DNA of 64,000 bases. It comes from Amarobacillus sp046328225 (GTDB taxonomy: Bacteria > Chloroflexota > Dehalococcoidia > Tepidiformales > Tepidiformaceae). Numbering within the stretch: position 1 is the first letter of the stretch; every line of letters starts with the position of its first letter. A program made the position numbers and the translations under genes. A model generated the notes under the pieces. The model was not told the origin of the DNA, did no database searches, and saw nothing but the letters and a program-made list of their open reading frames with translations. The DNA lies in the NCBI GenBank assembly GCA_046328225.1, contig JAXLWZ010000009.1, positions 78,106 to 142,105 of the forward strand. The letters run 5' to 3'. Of the stretch, positions 8,802 to 16,934 are shown piece after piece.

Positions 8802-10283
8802 ATGTTCGAGAACGCACGCCTGGGCCAGTCGGTCGACAAAGCCGCCTTCGATGCGCGCGAGCCGGGCCTTCGCGAGGAGCTGCTCGACGCGCAGTTCCGG
8901 CTGCGCGAGGCCGGCTTCAGCGTCGTCGTCGTCATCGCCGGGGCGGAAGGCGCCGGCAAGGGCGAAACCGTGAACCTGCTGCTCAACTGGCTCGATGCGC
9001 GCGGCATCGCCACTCACGCCCTCGGCGCCCCCACCGAGGAGGAGCGCGAACGGCCGGAGTACTACCGCTTCTGGCGGCGCCTTCCCGCGAAGGGCCAGGT
9101 CGGCATTTTCTTCGGCTCGTGGTACACGCGGCCCATCGCCATGCACTCCCTCGGACAGCTCGACGACGCCGGCTTCGAGGACGACCTGCGGCGCATCGTC
9201 GAGTTCGAAACCATGCTCGCCAACGAAGGCGTGCTGCTCGTGAAGTTCTGGCTGCATATCACGAAGGGGCAGCAGGCGAAGCGCTTCAAGAAGCTCACCG
9301 CGAACAAGGACACCCGCTGGCGCGTCACCAAGCTCGACTGGCAGTACCACAAGACCTACGACGCCTTCGTGAACTCGGCCAGCCGGGCCTACCGGCGTAC
9401 CAGCAGCGGGCCCGCGCCATGGCACATCGTCGAGGCATGGGATGCGCGCTTCCGGCACCTCACCGTCGCCGAGACACTGCTCGCCGCCATCAATGCCCGT
9501 CTCACCGAGCCGCCTGCAGCACCAGCCGTGGCCGAGCCGTTGCCGGTCCCGGCGCCACGAAACGTCATCAGCGCGCTGGACCTCTCGCTCGCGGTCGCGG
9601 AGCCGGAGTACCGGCGCGAGCTCGAACGGCGGCAGCTGGCCATCGGGCGCCTCGCCCGGGATCTTCGTGACAGCGGCCGCTCGGTGGTCGCGGTGTTCGA
9701 AGGGACCGATGCCGCGGGCAAGGGCGGCAGCATCCGGAGGCTCACGCAGGCCCTCGATGCGCGCTTCTACGAAGTCGTGTCCATCGCCGCGCCCAGCGAC
9801 GAAGAGCGCGCGCGGCCGTACCTCTGGCGTTTCTGGCGGCGCCTCCCGCAGCGGGGGCATTTCGCCATCTTCGACCGTTCCTGGTATGGCCGCGTGCTGG
9901 TCGAACGGCTCGAGGGGTTCTGCGCCCCGGCGGACTGGCGGCGCGCATTCGGCGAGATCAACGCCTTCGAGGAACAGCTCGTCGATGCAGGCTGCGTCGT
10001 CCTCAAGTTCTGGCTCACGACCTCGGCCGGGGAGCAGCTGCGCCGGTTCCAGGAACGCGAGGCCATGGGCTACAAGCACTACAAGATCACGCCCGAGGAC
10101 TGGCGCAATCGCGAGAAGTGGGGCGCCTACCAGGCCGCCGCCGCGGAGATGATCGAACGTACCAGCACCGAGATCGCGCCGTGGACGCTCGTCGAAGCCG
10201 AGGACAAGCTGCACGCGCGCCTGAAAGTGCTCCGCACGGTCGAGACCGCGCTGGAACGTGCGACGAAGGGGCGGCGCGGGTGA
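8802..10283 (+). CDS. pap: polyphosphate:AMP phosphotransferase (two-domain PPK2)
   Basis: 493 residues holding two tandem PPK2 domains (about 15-235 and 250-490). Each has a Walker A loop (GAEGAGKG about 48-55; GTDAAGKGG about 303-311) and the WRRLP lid motif. The second domain has the full Walker B-like FDRSWYGR, while the first has FFGSWYTR and so lacks the Asp. This is the pattern of class II PPK2/PAP enzymes, where AMP is phosphorylated to ADP with polyphosphate. I infer the C-terminal domain is the catalytic one. ATG 8802 is preceded by GGGAGG (8791-8796). Co-transcription with the cyclase could couple nucleotide signalling with AMP salvage; that is a guess. Confidence 0.92.
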   Translation: MFENARLGQSVDKAAFDAREPGLREELLDAQFRLREAGFSVVVVIAGAEGAGKGETVNLLLNWLDARGIATHALGAPTEEERERPEYYRFWRRLPAKGQVGIFFGSWYTRPIAMHSLGQLDDAGFEDDLRRIVEFETMLANEGVLLVKFWLHITKGQQAKRFKKLTANKDTRWRVTKLDWQYHKTYDAFVNSASRAYRRTSSGPAPWHIVEAWDARFRHLTVAETLLAAINARLTEPPAAPAVAEPLPVPAPRNVISALDLSLAVAEPEYRRELERRQLAIGRLARDLRDSGRSVVAVFEGTDAAGKGGSIRRLTQALDARFYEVVSIAAPSDEERARPYLWRFWRRLPQRGHFAIFDRSWYGRVLVERLEGFCAPADWRRAFGEINAFEEQLVDAGCVVLKFWLTTSAGEQLRRFQEREAMGYKHYKITPEDWRNREKWGAYQAAAAEMIERTSTEIAPWTLVEAEDKLHARLKVLRTVETALERATKGRRG

Positions 10284-10299
10284 GCCGCGCCGCCGCCCG

Positions 10300-13026
10300 T
10301 CAGAGCGTGTCCTTGCGCTTCTGGAGCACGTAAAGGGCCACGCCCAGCACGACGATGATGATCGCCATCGCGCCCCAGCAGGTCAGCACGTCGGCGTTGA
10401 AGATGGGGCCGAACTTGTCGTCGATGGTGCCGAACGTCGCCGCGCGCACCTCCGGCGAGGCCATCCCGGGAATGCCCGGCAGATTGCACGTCGCGAGGTC
10501 TCCCGCGCAGCCATCGGCCGAGAGCCCGAACCCGACCGTGAGCGCCTTCAGTGCCCACGACGTCGGCGTGATGCTCCCCAGGATGAGCCCGGCCACGCCC
10601 AGGTCGTCCAGGTTCACGAGCCCGCCCGAGAACACCACCTGCAGCACGATGAGCCCGATGACCAGCATCATCGCCTGCTCTTCCTTGCTGGTGAGCGTCG
10701 AAATGAGCAGCGCCCACATCACGCCCGAGAGCACGGCCAGCACGAGCGTCACGTATATGATGGCGAAGTCGGAGTACGCCGCGCCCGGGTAGTCGATGAG
10801 CAGCACCTTCGCGCCGAGCAGGATGCCCGCGTGGTAGAAGGCGAACAGCGCCCCAACGGCCACCTTCGACCCCAGGTAGGGCCAGATCTTGAGCGAGACC
10901 GCGCGCTCCCGGTTGTAGATGGCGGACTCCTTCACGATTTCGCGCACCGAACTGAGCGACCCGATCAGGAACGGGATGAGGGCGGCCAGGAACAGCATCG
11001 TCATCGCCGTCGTCGCCTCGCCGGTGACGGGGTCCAGCACATCGTGCGGCCAGGCCACGAGGTCGATGAGCGAAAGCGCGGGCGCGAGCAGGAAGAGCAG
11101 CATCAGGTTCACGCGGTCGCGCCGGATGAGGTCGAAGTAGCGGCGGGAGAGCACGCCCAGCTGCCGCATCGCGGAGGACGTTCGCCCCGCGCCCGGCGGG
11201 ATGACCGGTGCCGCGGCCGCACCCTGCGCGGAGACGGAGGCGAGCCGCCCGGCCACGAACTGCTGGTACTGCGCCGAAGCCCGGTACATCGCGCCCCACT
11301 CCTCGGGCGTCTTCTCGTTCGATTCGAGCTTCTCGTAGATGCCGTCGAAGTCGGGGACGCCGAAGTAGCCGAGCGCCTGGTCCGGCGGGCCGAAGTAGGC
11401 GAGGTTGCCGCCTCGCGCGAGAAAGAGCACCTGGTCGCAGAGCATCACGTTCTTCGTCGCGTGGGTGATGAGCAGGATGGTGTGGCCTTCGTCGGCGAGG
11501 TGGCGCAGCAGGCGCATGAGCTGGCTCTCGGTGCCCGGGTCCAGCCCCGATGTGGCCTCGTCCAGGAAGAAGAGGCCCGGCTGGGTGAGCAGCTCCGCGC
11601 CGATCGAGACACGTTTGCGCTGCCCGCCGCTGAGCCGCCCGACGGGCGTATCGCGCCGTTCGCGCAGGCCCAGGGTTTCGAGCACGGCTTCGACGCGGCC
11701 CTCGCGCTCTTCGGCCGGGGTGTCGTCGGGCAGCCGCAGCTCGGCCGCGTAGCCAAGCGCCCGCGCGACCGGCAGCTCCTTGTGCAGGATGTCGTCCTGG
11801 GGCACGTAGCCGAGCGTGGTGCGGAACGCCTGGAAGTGCGTGTAGAGCGACGTGTCGTTGAGCATCACGTCGCCATCGGTGGCGGGGCGAAGGCCGCTGA
11901 GCGCCCCGAACAGGGTGGACTTGCCGGACCCGCTGACGCCCACCACGGCCACGAACTCGCGCGGTTCGATGACCACGGAGATGTCCTGGAGCAGGTTCAG
12001 ACGCGCGTTGATGCGTTGGTTGAGGTGCACGGCCGCGAGACGGATATCGCGCGAGTGGTCGACCTGGCGCACCACCCCGGCGCCGCCGAGATGCAGCCGG
12101 ATCGGCCCCACCTGCACGATGTCCGCGGCAAGCAGCGTCCGCCGTTCGCCGCGCTGCAGCCGCACGCCGTTCACGAAGGTGCCGTTCGTGGAGCCGAGAT
12201 CCTCGATGATGCGCTGCCCGCCCGGTGCCGGCGAAATGCGCGCATGCAGCTTCGAGACCGTGGGATGCGGCAGCCGGAGGTCGCACGACGCGTCACGGCC
12301 GATGGTGATGGGCTGCGAGACATCGAGCCGCACCTCGCGTTCGCCCTCGGCCGCGGCCGGTGCCTCCGGCGCGAGATGGAAGCGCAACGTGACCTCGCCA
12401 CCGACGAGGATCTCGTCGCCGTCGGCCACGGCGTGTGACGTGACCCGCGCGCCGCGGACGGTCATGCCGTTCGTCGTGCCCAGGTCCTCCGCGGTGAAGC
12501 CGAAGCCCTGGCGGCGCAGCACGATGTGGTGCCGCGAGACCACGTCGCTCTCGATCGCGATGGCGTTGTCCGGGGCGCGGCCGATCGTGATCGTGTCGCC
12601 CGCGAGCGGGAACGTGCGCGCGCCCGTCGCCGTCACGACATCCACCGTGGGCTCGAAGCGCAGCATGGTCGTGGCGCCGGCTTCGGCCGCCATCGGCGCG
12701 ACCGCGGGCGCGGCTACGACCTGCGCGCCGCCCCCCGCCGGGCGCAGCACGATGCTGCAGTTCCCCATGCTGATGGTGTCGCCGGCCTGCACGCGGACGG
12801 GGGCCCGGGGTTCGACCTCTCGGCCGTTGACGCGCGAGCCGTTCGCGCTTCCCAGGTCCGTGAAGAGCGCACCCTCACCGGTCACGACCAGCGACGCGTG
12901 GTGGCGGGAGACATCGATATCGTCCAGGCGAATGGCGTTGTCGGGCGCGCGGCCGAACGTGAGCGTCCCTTCCAGTGGGAGCTCCCGCGCGGATGCGGGC
13001 GTTTGTACAACAAGTTGCACGGCCAC
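10300..13026 (-). CDS. ABC-2 exporter half-transporter with three N-terminal FHA domains
   Basis: 908 residues. Three FHA domains come first: about 15-95 (GRAPDNAIRL, SRHHA, GSANGSRVNG), 125-215 (GRAPDNAIAI, SRHHIVL, GTTNGMTV) and 225-310 (GRDASCDLRL, SKLHARI, GSTNGTFVNG). Then an ABCG-like ATPase with Walker A GVSGSGKST (about 360-368), signature LSGGQRKR (about 460) and Walker B FFLDEATSGLDP (about 488), and an ABC-2 permease with about six helices (about 640-900). One polypeptide carries ATPase and permease, so it would work as a homodimer. The start is GTG 13026 with an AGGAG a few nt upstream. Three phosphothreonine-reading domains beside a Ser/Thr kinase suggest regulated export. The cargo is unknown. 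Confidence 0.93.
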   Translation of the reverse strand: MAVQLVVQTPASARELPLEGTLTFGRAPDNAIRLDDIDVSRHHASLVVTGEGALFTDLGSANGSRVNGREVEPRAPVRVQAGDTISMGNCSIVLRPAGGGAQVVAAPAVAPMAAEAGATTMLRFEPTVDVVTATGARTFPLAGDTITIGRAPDNAIAIESDVVSRHHIVLRRQGFGFTAEDLGTTNGMTVRGARVTSHAVADGDEILVGGEVTLRFHLAPEAPAAAEGEREVRLDVSQPITIGRDASCDLRLPHPTVSKLHARISPAPGGQRIIEDLGSTNGTFVNGVRLQRGERRTLLAADIVQVGPIRLHLGGAGVVRQVDHSRDIRLAAVHLNQRINARLNLLQDISVVIEPREFVAVVGVSGSGKSTLFGALSGLRPATDGDVMLNDTSLYTHFQAFRTTLGYVPQDDILHKELPVARALGYAAELRLPDDTPAEEREGRVEAVLETLGLRERRDTPVGRLSGGQRKRVSIGAELLTQPGLFFLDEATSGLDPGTESQLMRLLRHLADEGHTILLITHATKNVMLCDQVLFLARGGNLAYFGPPDQALGYFGVPDFDGIYEKLESNEKTPEEWGAMYRASAQYQQFVAGRLASVSAQGAAAAPVIPPGAGRTSSAMRQLGVLSRRYFDLIRRDRVNLMLLFLLAPALSLIDLVAWPHDVLDPVTGEATTAMTMLFLAALIPFLIGSLSSVREIVKESAIYNRERAVSLKIWPYLGSKVAVGALFAFYHAGILLGAKVLLIDYPGAAYSDFAIIYVTLVLAVLSGVMWALLISTLTSKEEQAMMLVIGLIVLQVVFSGGLVNLDDLGVAGLILGSITPTSWALKALTVGFGLSADGCAGDLATCNLPGIPGMASPEVRAATFGTIDDKFGPIFNADVLTCWGAMAIIIVVLGVALYVLQKRKDTL

Positions 13027-13226
13027 GGGCTGGCTCCTGGGGCGAGGGTCGCGTGCAGCATGCGCCCCTGTGATGGCGGCTCAAGGGCCGGGCGGGCCCC
13101 ACTGGCGCGCCCCAGTGGCGTCCTTCTAAACGCACGCCGCCGTGGCCATTCGAACATCCGCCGGGGATCGAACGGACGGGGATCCATGGCGAAATCACAC
13201 CCATGCTTGGGGCCGGAGGTGGCGCC

Positions 13227-14720
13227 ATGCAGTGCCCGTCCTGTGGCAGAGAACTCCCCGAACGAGCGCGCTTCTGCAGCCGCTGCGGGACGGCCGTCGC
13301 GGGTGCGATCGCGGCTGGCGCCGGCGCTGCCGCGGCCGCCGCGCAGGCGGGCGAAGGCGGACCAGGCGCCGTTCCGGCAGCGGACGAATTCGTGTCCGCG
13401 CCAACCCGCATGCTCGACCTTAATGGCGCGCCCGAAACGGATCAGGCCGCACAGGCTGCATCCCCCGGGCCCGAAGTGGCCTCGCAGAGCGCATCTCCTG
13501 ACCCCGGGCTCGGGCCGCAAAGTGCCCCGGGGGGGACGGGTCTTGAGTCGCCGGGCACCTCCCCCACGAACGGACTCGGTTCGGCCCCGACCCGGTCGCT
13601 CGACCTGACCAGTGGTTCGGGCGCCCAGGCGATGTCCTCCGGAGCCGGTGGCGCCACGATGGTCGCGCCGGAGCCCCCGCCGCTGACGCCGCCACCCACG
13701 CCGGAGGTGGCCCCGGCAACGCCGTCCGCGCGGCAGGCATTCGGGGGTTCGCGGCCGCCGGTGCAGGCAGCTCCCGCGACAGCTCCCGGCCAGGCTCCGA
13801 CCTTCTGTCCCGCGTGCGGACATCCCCACGCGGCGGGCGTGCCCTTCTGCGAATCCTGCGGCGCGGCGCTTGCCACGACATCGCCGGGTGGGGTCGGCGG
13901 TGGCGGCAACGGGTGTCTCACGAGCCCGCTCGCCCGCCTCGGCGGCCTCTTCGCCGTCGTCGCGATCGCCGCCGGTATCGGCGCCTACTGCCTCGTGTTC
14001 GCGAAGGACGACACCGAAACGCCCGCCGCAAACCCCAGCGCCACCGCTGTCGCGACGGCGACCGCCGCCCGCACCGCCACCGCCCGGCCATCGGCGACGG
14101 CAGCCGCCAGCGTGACCGCTGTCGTTTCCGCCACGGCGCCCACGGAAACCCCGTCCGCGACGGCTGCGGCTTCGCCCACGACTCCGCCCACTTCGACCCC
14201 GGCAGGCCCGACACCGACGCCCATCCCCGGGGCGACCGCCACGCCGACACCCCTGCCCACCGCGACACCCATCCCGCCAACGGCGACGCCGGTCCCGCCC
14301 ACGGCAACACCGGTCCCACCGACTGCGACGCCGGTTCCGCCGACGGCCACGCCGACGCGCACCCCGGTGCCGCCAACGGCCACACCGACGCACGTCCCGC
14401 CGACGGCGACGCCCGTCGCGACGAACTACACCTTCCACGCGTGGCTGGACAGCAGCCACTACCATATCGGCGATTGGATCACGCTGTGCTACACAATGTC
14501 GCCGGCGAACGACCCCTTCACCGTTTCGGTCACGCAGACGCGCCCCTACTCCACGTGGATCGGCGACTGGACCGACAACGGCGCGGGAGGCGGTGACTGC
14601 ATGTATCTCGGCCAGGTGACGACCCACGACCTGGGCACCGTGACCTTCGTGATCGAAGCAACGGTCATCCGCAATGGCCGTACAGGGAGCGTCACGCTTT
14701 CGGCGACCGTCGGCCAGTAA
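13227..14720 (+). CDS. double zinc-ribbon membrane protein with PTATP linker and extracytoplasmic domain
   Basis: 497 residues. It starts with a zinc ribbon (CPSCG...CSRCG, residues 3-23), then a Pro/Ala/Gly-rich low-complexity stretch, a second zinc ribbon (FCPACG...FCESCG, about 190-215), and one transmembrane helix (about 232-252). A Thr/Pro/Ala linker with tandem VPPTATP repeats (about 320-395) leads to a C-terminal domain of about 95 residues containing two Cys. The topology implied is zinc ribbons inside and the C-terminal domain outside. It is a common but functionally undefined protein type in Chloroflexota. ATG 13227 has GGAGGT 6 nt upstream, which decides it over an in-frame start 24 nt earlier. 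It lies divergent from the FHA exporter and convergent with the kinase. Confidence 0.85.
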   Translation: MQCPSCGRELPERARFCSRCGTAVAGAIAAGAGAAAAAAQAGEGGPGAVPAADEFVSAPTRMLDLNGAPETDQAAQAASPGPEVASQSASPDPGLGPQSAPGGTGLESPGTSPTNGLGSAPTRSLDLTSGSGAQAMSSGAGGATMVAPEPPPLTPPPTPEVAPATPSARQAFGGSRPPVQAAPATAPGQAPTFCPACGHPHAAGVPFCESCGAALATTSPGGVGGGGNGCLTSPLARLGGLFAVVAIAAGIGAYCLVFAKDDTETPAANPSATAVATATAARTATARPSATAAASVTAVVSATAPTETPSATAAASPTTPPTSTPAGPTPTPIPGATATPTPLPTATPIPPTATPVPPTATPVPPTATPVPPTATPTRTPVPPTATPTHVPPTATPVATNYTFHAWLDSSHYHIGDWITLCYTMSPANDPFTVSVTQTRPYSTWIGDWTDNGAGGGDCMYLGQVTTHDLGTVTFVIEATVIRNGRTGSVTLSATVGQ

Positions 14721-14749
14721 GGGGGCTGGCGGAACCCCGCGAGCGACGC

Positions 14750-14779
14750 AAGAGCGGGGGCCAACCGGCCCCCGCTCTT
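14750..14779. terminator. bidirectional terminator hairpin
   Basis: A 13-bp perfect stem AAGAGCGGGGGCC (14750-14762) with loop AACC pairs with GGCCCCCGCTCTT (14767-14779), with a short T run on both strands. It lies between the convergent zinc-ribbon and kinase genes. Confidence 0.85.
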
Positions 14780-14798
14780 TGATGTCCGGAGATTTCGG

Positions 14799-16787
14799 CT
14801 ACCGGCCGTGCGTGCCCGAAATGGTGCAGGCCGGGGAGGCGTACTTCTCGGTGAGGGTGGCGCCGGCGATGGTGGTCTCGTTCGCGAACGTCGTGCGGAT
14901 CGTCGCCTGGCCCTGCTGTCCGGCGGAGCCGACGACGTTGTAGGCGAATTCGAAGCCTGCGGCGCGGAAGGTCGCCGCGGTGATGAAGACTTCGCTATCG
15001 AGGACGGCGTAGACGTTCACGCGGTCGCCGTCCTTGATGGCCGTGCCCGTGCCCGACGACGGCTTGAATCGCAGCGTCAGCGGGTACTGCTGCCCCACCG
15101 CCGTGCCGAAGCCGCAATCGTTGGCGGTGATGGTGAAGGCGTAGCGCCACGCATCGAGCACCTGGATCCCGGCGGCGGCGCCCGTCGACGCTGGCGAAGC
15201 TGGAGTCGTCGCGCCCGAGGTTGCCCGGGCCGTGGGAGCCTGCGGCGAGGCCGTACCGGCGAGCACGGCGGTCACCGACGCAGCCGGTGTGGGCGAAGCC
15301 TGGTCCTTGTCGTCTCCAACGCCCGCGAGGAAGACGGCCGCGGCCGCGCCTCCCGCGACGATGAGTCCCCCGGCGATCCACAGCGGCGCGCGGCTGCCTC
15401 CGCCGCGGCGTGCGGCCGGCGCTGCCCCGGGCTTCGCGAAGTCGGCCGTGACATTGGCGAATGCGAGGAGCGCCCCCGAGGCATCGGCCGCCGTGACCTG
15501 GAACGGCACCGTCGCCACGGGCGTCCTCCGGATGCGCCGCACCTGGAACGGGACTCGCGCCGTCTGTCCGGCGGCGACATCGACCGGCCCCGGGAACGCG
15601 AACGCGAGCGTGCCGGTGGGTTCCGCGCCCGAGACGGTCGCCCGCATCGCGGACGGCGTGCCATTCGAAAGCACGGCCACACAGGCGAGAGACTGGCCGG
15701 GCCCCCGGCCGGTCGCCTCGACCATCAGTTGGACGCCTCCCGCGGGCTGCGAAGGTACGGGTGCGGGCTGCGAAGGCATCGCCGCGGCGACACGCGTCGC
15801 GCCCGTGCCCTCCGGGGCTGCTATCCGCGTCGCGGCGGGCGCTTCCGGCGCGACCCTGGTCGCGGGCGGCGCTGGCGGTGCGGATGGTGCCACCGGCGCT
15901 GATGGCGATGGCGGTGTTGCCGCCGCCCCGGACCGTGCCACCGCCTCCGATTCGTGCAGGTAGCCCGCCATCGCCCGTTCGAGCGCGCCCGCGAGTTCCG
16001 AGGCGCTCTGGTAGCGGTCGCGCGGGTCCTTTTCGAGGCAGCGACGGACCGGGTTGCAGATGCTGTCGGGCAACCCGGTGAGCGGCTCCATCGGCACGCG
16101 CGCCGACTGGTGCAGCTTCAGCAACTCCCACACGTTCGTCGATTGGAACGGCGGATGGCCCGCGAGCATGCAGTAGAGGGTCGCGCCGAGCGCATAGATG
16201 TCGGTGCGGTGGTCGGCCTCACCGCCGGCCTGTTCCGGGGCGGCGAATTCGGCTGTGCCCACGAAGCGGCCCGCGGACGTGAGCCCCGTGCCGCCTTCCT
16301 GTCGCGCGATGCCGAAGTCGGTCACCTTCACGCGGCCGTCGGCAGTGAGCAGGATGTTGTCGGGCTTGATGTCCCGGTGCACGACACCCCGTGCCGCCGC
16401 TTCCTCGAGCGCCCGGGCGACATCGATCGCGATCCGGAGCGCCCGCAACGGCTCCATCGGCCCCTTCTCGAGCACCTTCCCGACGGTCGCGCCTTCGACA
16501 TACTCCATGACGAGGAAGTAGGTCTCGCCGGCGACCCCGAAATCCAACAGCCGCACCGAATAGGGTGAGCGCAGGAGCGCCGCGATGTGGGCTTCGCGTT
16601 CGAAGCGGTCGCGGAACATCGTGTCCTCGGCAACGAGCCAGGGATGCAGCAGCTTCACCGCGACGCGACCGCCATCGCGCGTGTCGATCGCCTCGAACAC
16701 GGTGCCCATGCCGCCCTTCCCGAGCTGGCGGACGAAGCGGTACTGCTTGACTTCGGTCAGGCCCTGGGGCTGCGAAGGGTCGGTCAT
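14799..16787 (-). CDS. membrane-anchored Hanks-type Ser/Thr protein kinase
   Basis: 662 residues. The kinase domain (about 15-270) has the glycine loop GKGGMG, catalytic Lys45 (VAVKLL), HRDIKPDN with catalytic Asp139, DFG with Asp157, and an APE-type activation-loop end (AAPEQAG), so it should be active. A Pro/Ala linker follows, then a beta-rich segment (about 345-445), one transmembrane helix (about 460-482), an Ala/Thr-rich linker and an extracytoplasmic C-terminal domain of about 115 residues with two Cys. There are no PASTA repeats. The start is set at ATG 16787, because TACGAT lies 7 nt upstream in leaderless geometry, rather than at the two Met codons further upstream. Likely partners are the FHA-domain proteins at 6988-8787 and 10300-13026. 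Confidence 0.93.
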   Translation of the reverse strand: MTDPSQPQGLTEVKQYRFVRQLGKGGMGTVFEAIDTRDGGRVAVKLLHPWLVAEDTMFRDRFEREAHIAALLRSPYSVRLLDFGVAGETYFLVMEYVEGATVGKVLEKGPMEPLRALRIAIDVARALEEAAARGVVHRDIKPDNILLTADGRVKVTDFGIARQEGGTGLTSAGRFVGTAEFAAPEQAGGEADHRTDIYALGATLYCMLAGHPPFQSTNVWELLKLHQSARVPMEPLTGLPDSICNPVRRCLEKDPRDRYQSASELAGALERAMAGYLHESEAVARSGAAATPPSPSAPVAPSAPPAPPATRVAPEAPAATRIAAPEGTGATRVAAAMPSQPAPVPSQPAGGVQLMVEATGRGPGQSLACVAVLSNGTPSAMRATVSGAEPTGTLAFAFPGPVDVAAGQTARVPFQVRRIRRTPVATVPFQVTAADASGALLAFANVTADFAKPGAAPAARRGGGSRAPLWIAGGLIVAGGAAAAVFLAGVGDDKDQASPTPAASVTAVLAGTASPQAPTARATSGATTPASPASTGAAAGIQVLDAWRYAFTITANDCGFGTAVGQQYPLTLRFKPSSGTGTAIKDGDRVNVYAVLDSEVFITAATFRAAGFEFAYNVVGSAGQQGQATIRTTFANETTIAGATLTEKYASPACTISGTHGR

Positions 16788-16794
16788 GGCAGCC

Positions 16795-16800
16795 ATCGTA
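16795..16800 (-). promoter_or_regulatory. -10 element for leaderless kinase mRNA
   Basis: On the reverse strand TACGAT is followed by 7 nt and ATG 16787, with no Shine-Dalgarno. No convincing -35 hexamer is seen. Confidence 0.5.
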
Positions 16801-16934
16801 GGGGCCATGCCGCGCGCCGAATCGGGTCGATGCGCCCCCAGTGCCGGACCGTCCGGCCCTCACCGGCGAACGGCCATGGCCCTACACAACGATCGGAGTA
16901 CGCATGTGGCCCATGCGTGCCCGGGAGGGACTCG

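Noticed and set aside
14230..14415. CRISPR-like or minisatellite repeats
   Set aside because: These 21-bp near-repeats encode the VPPTATP linker in frame, with no spacers; a coding low-complexity region.
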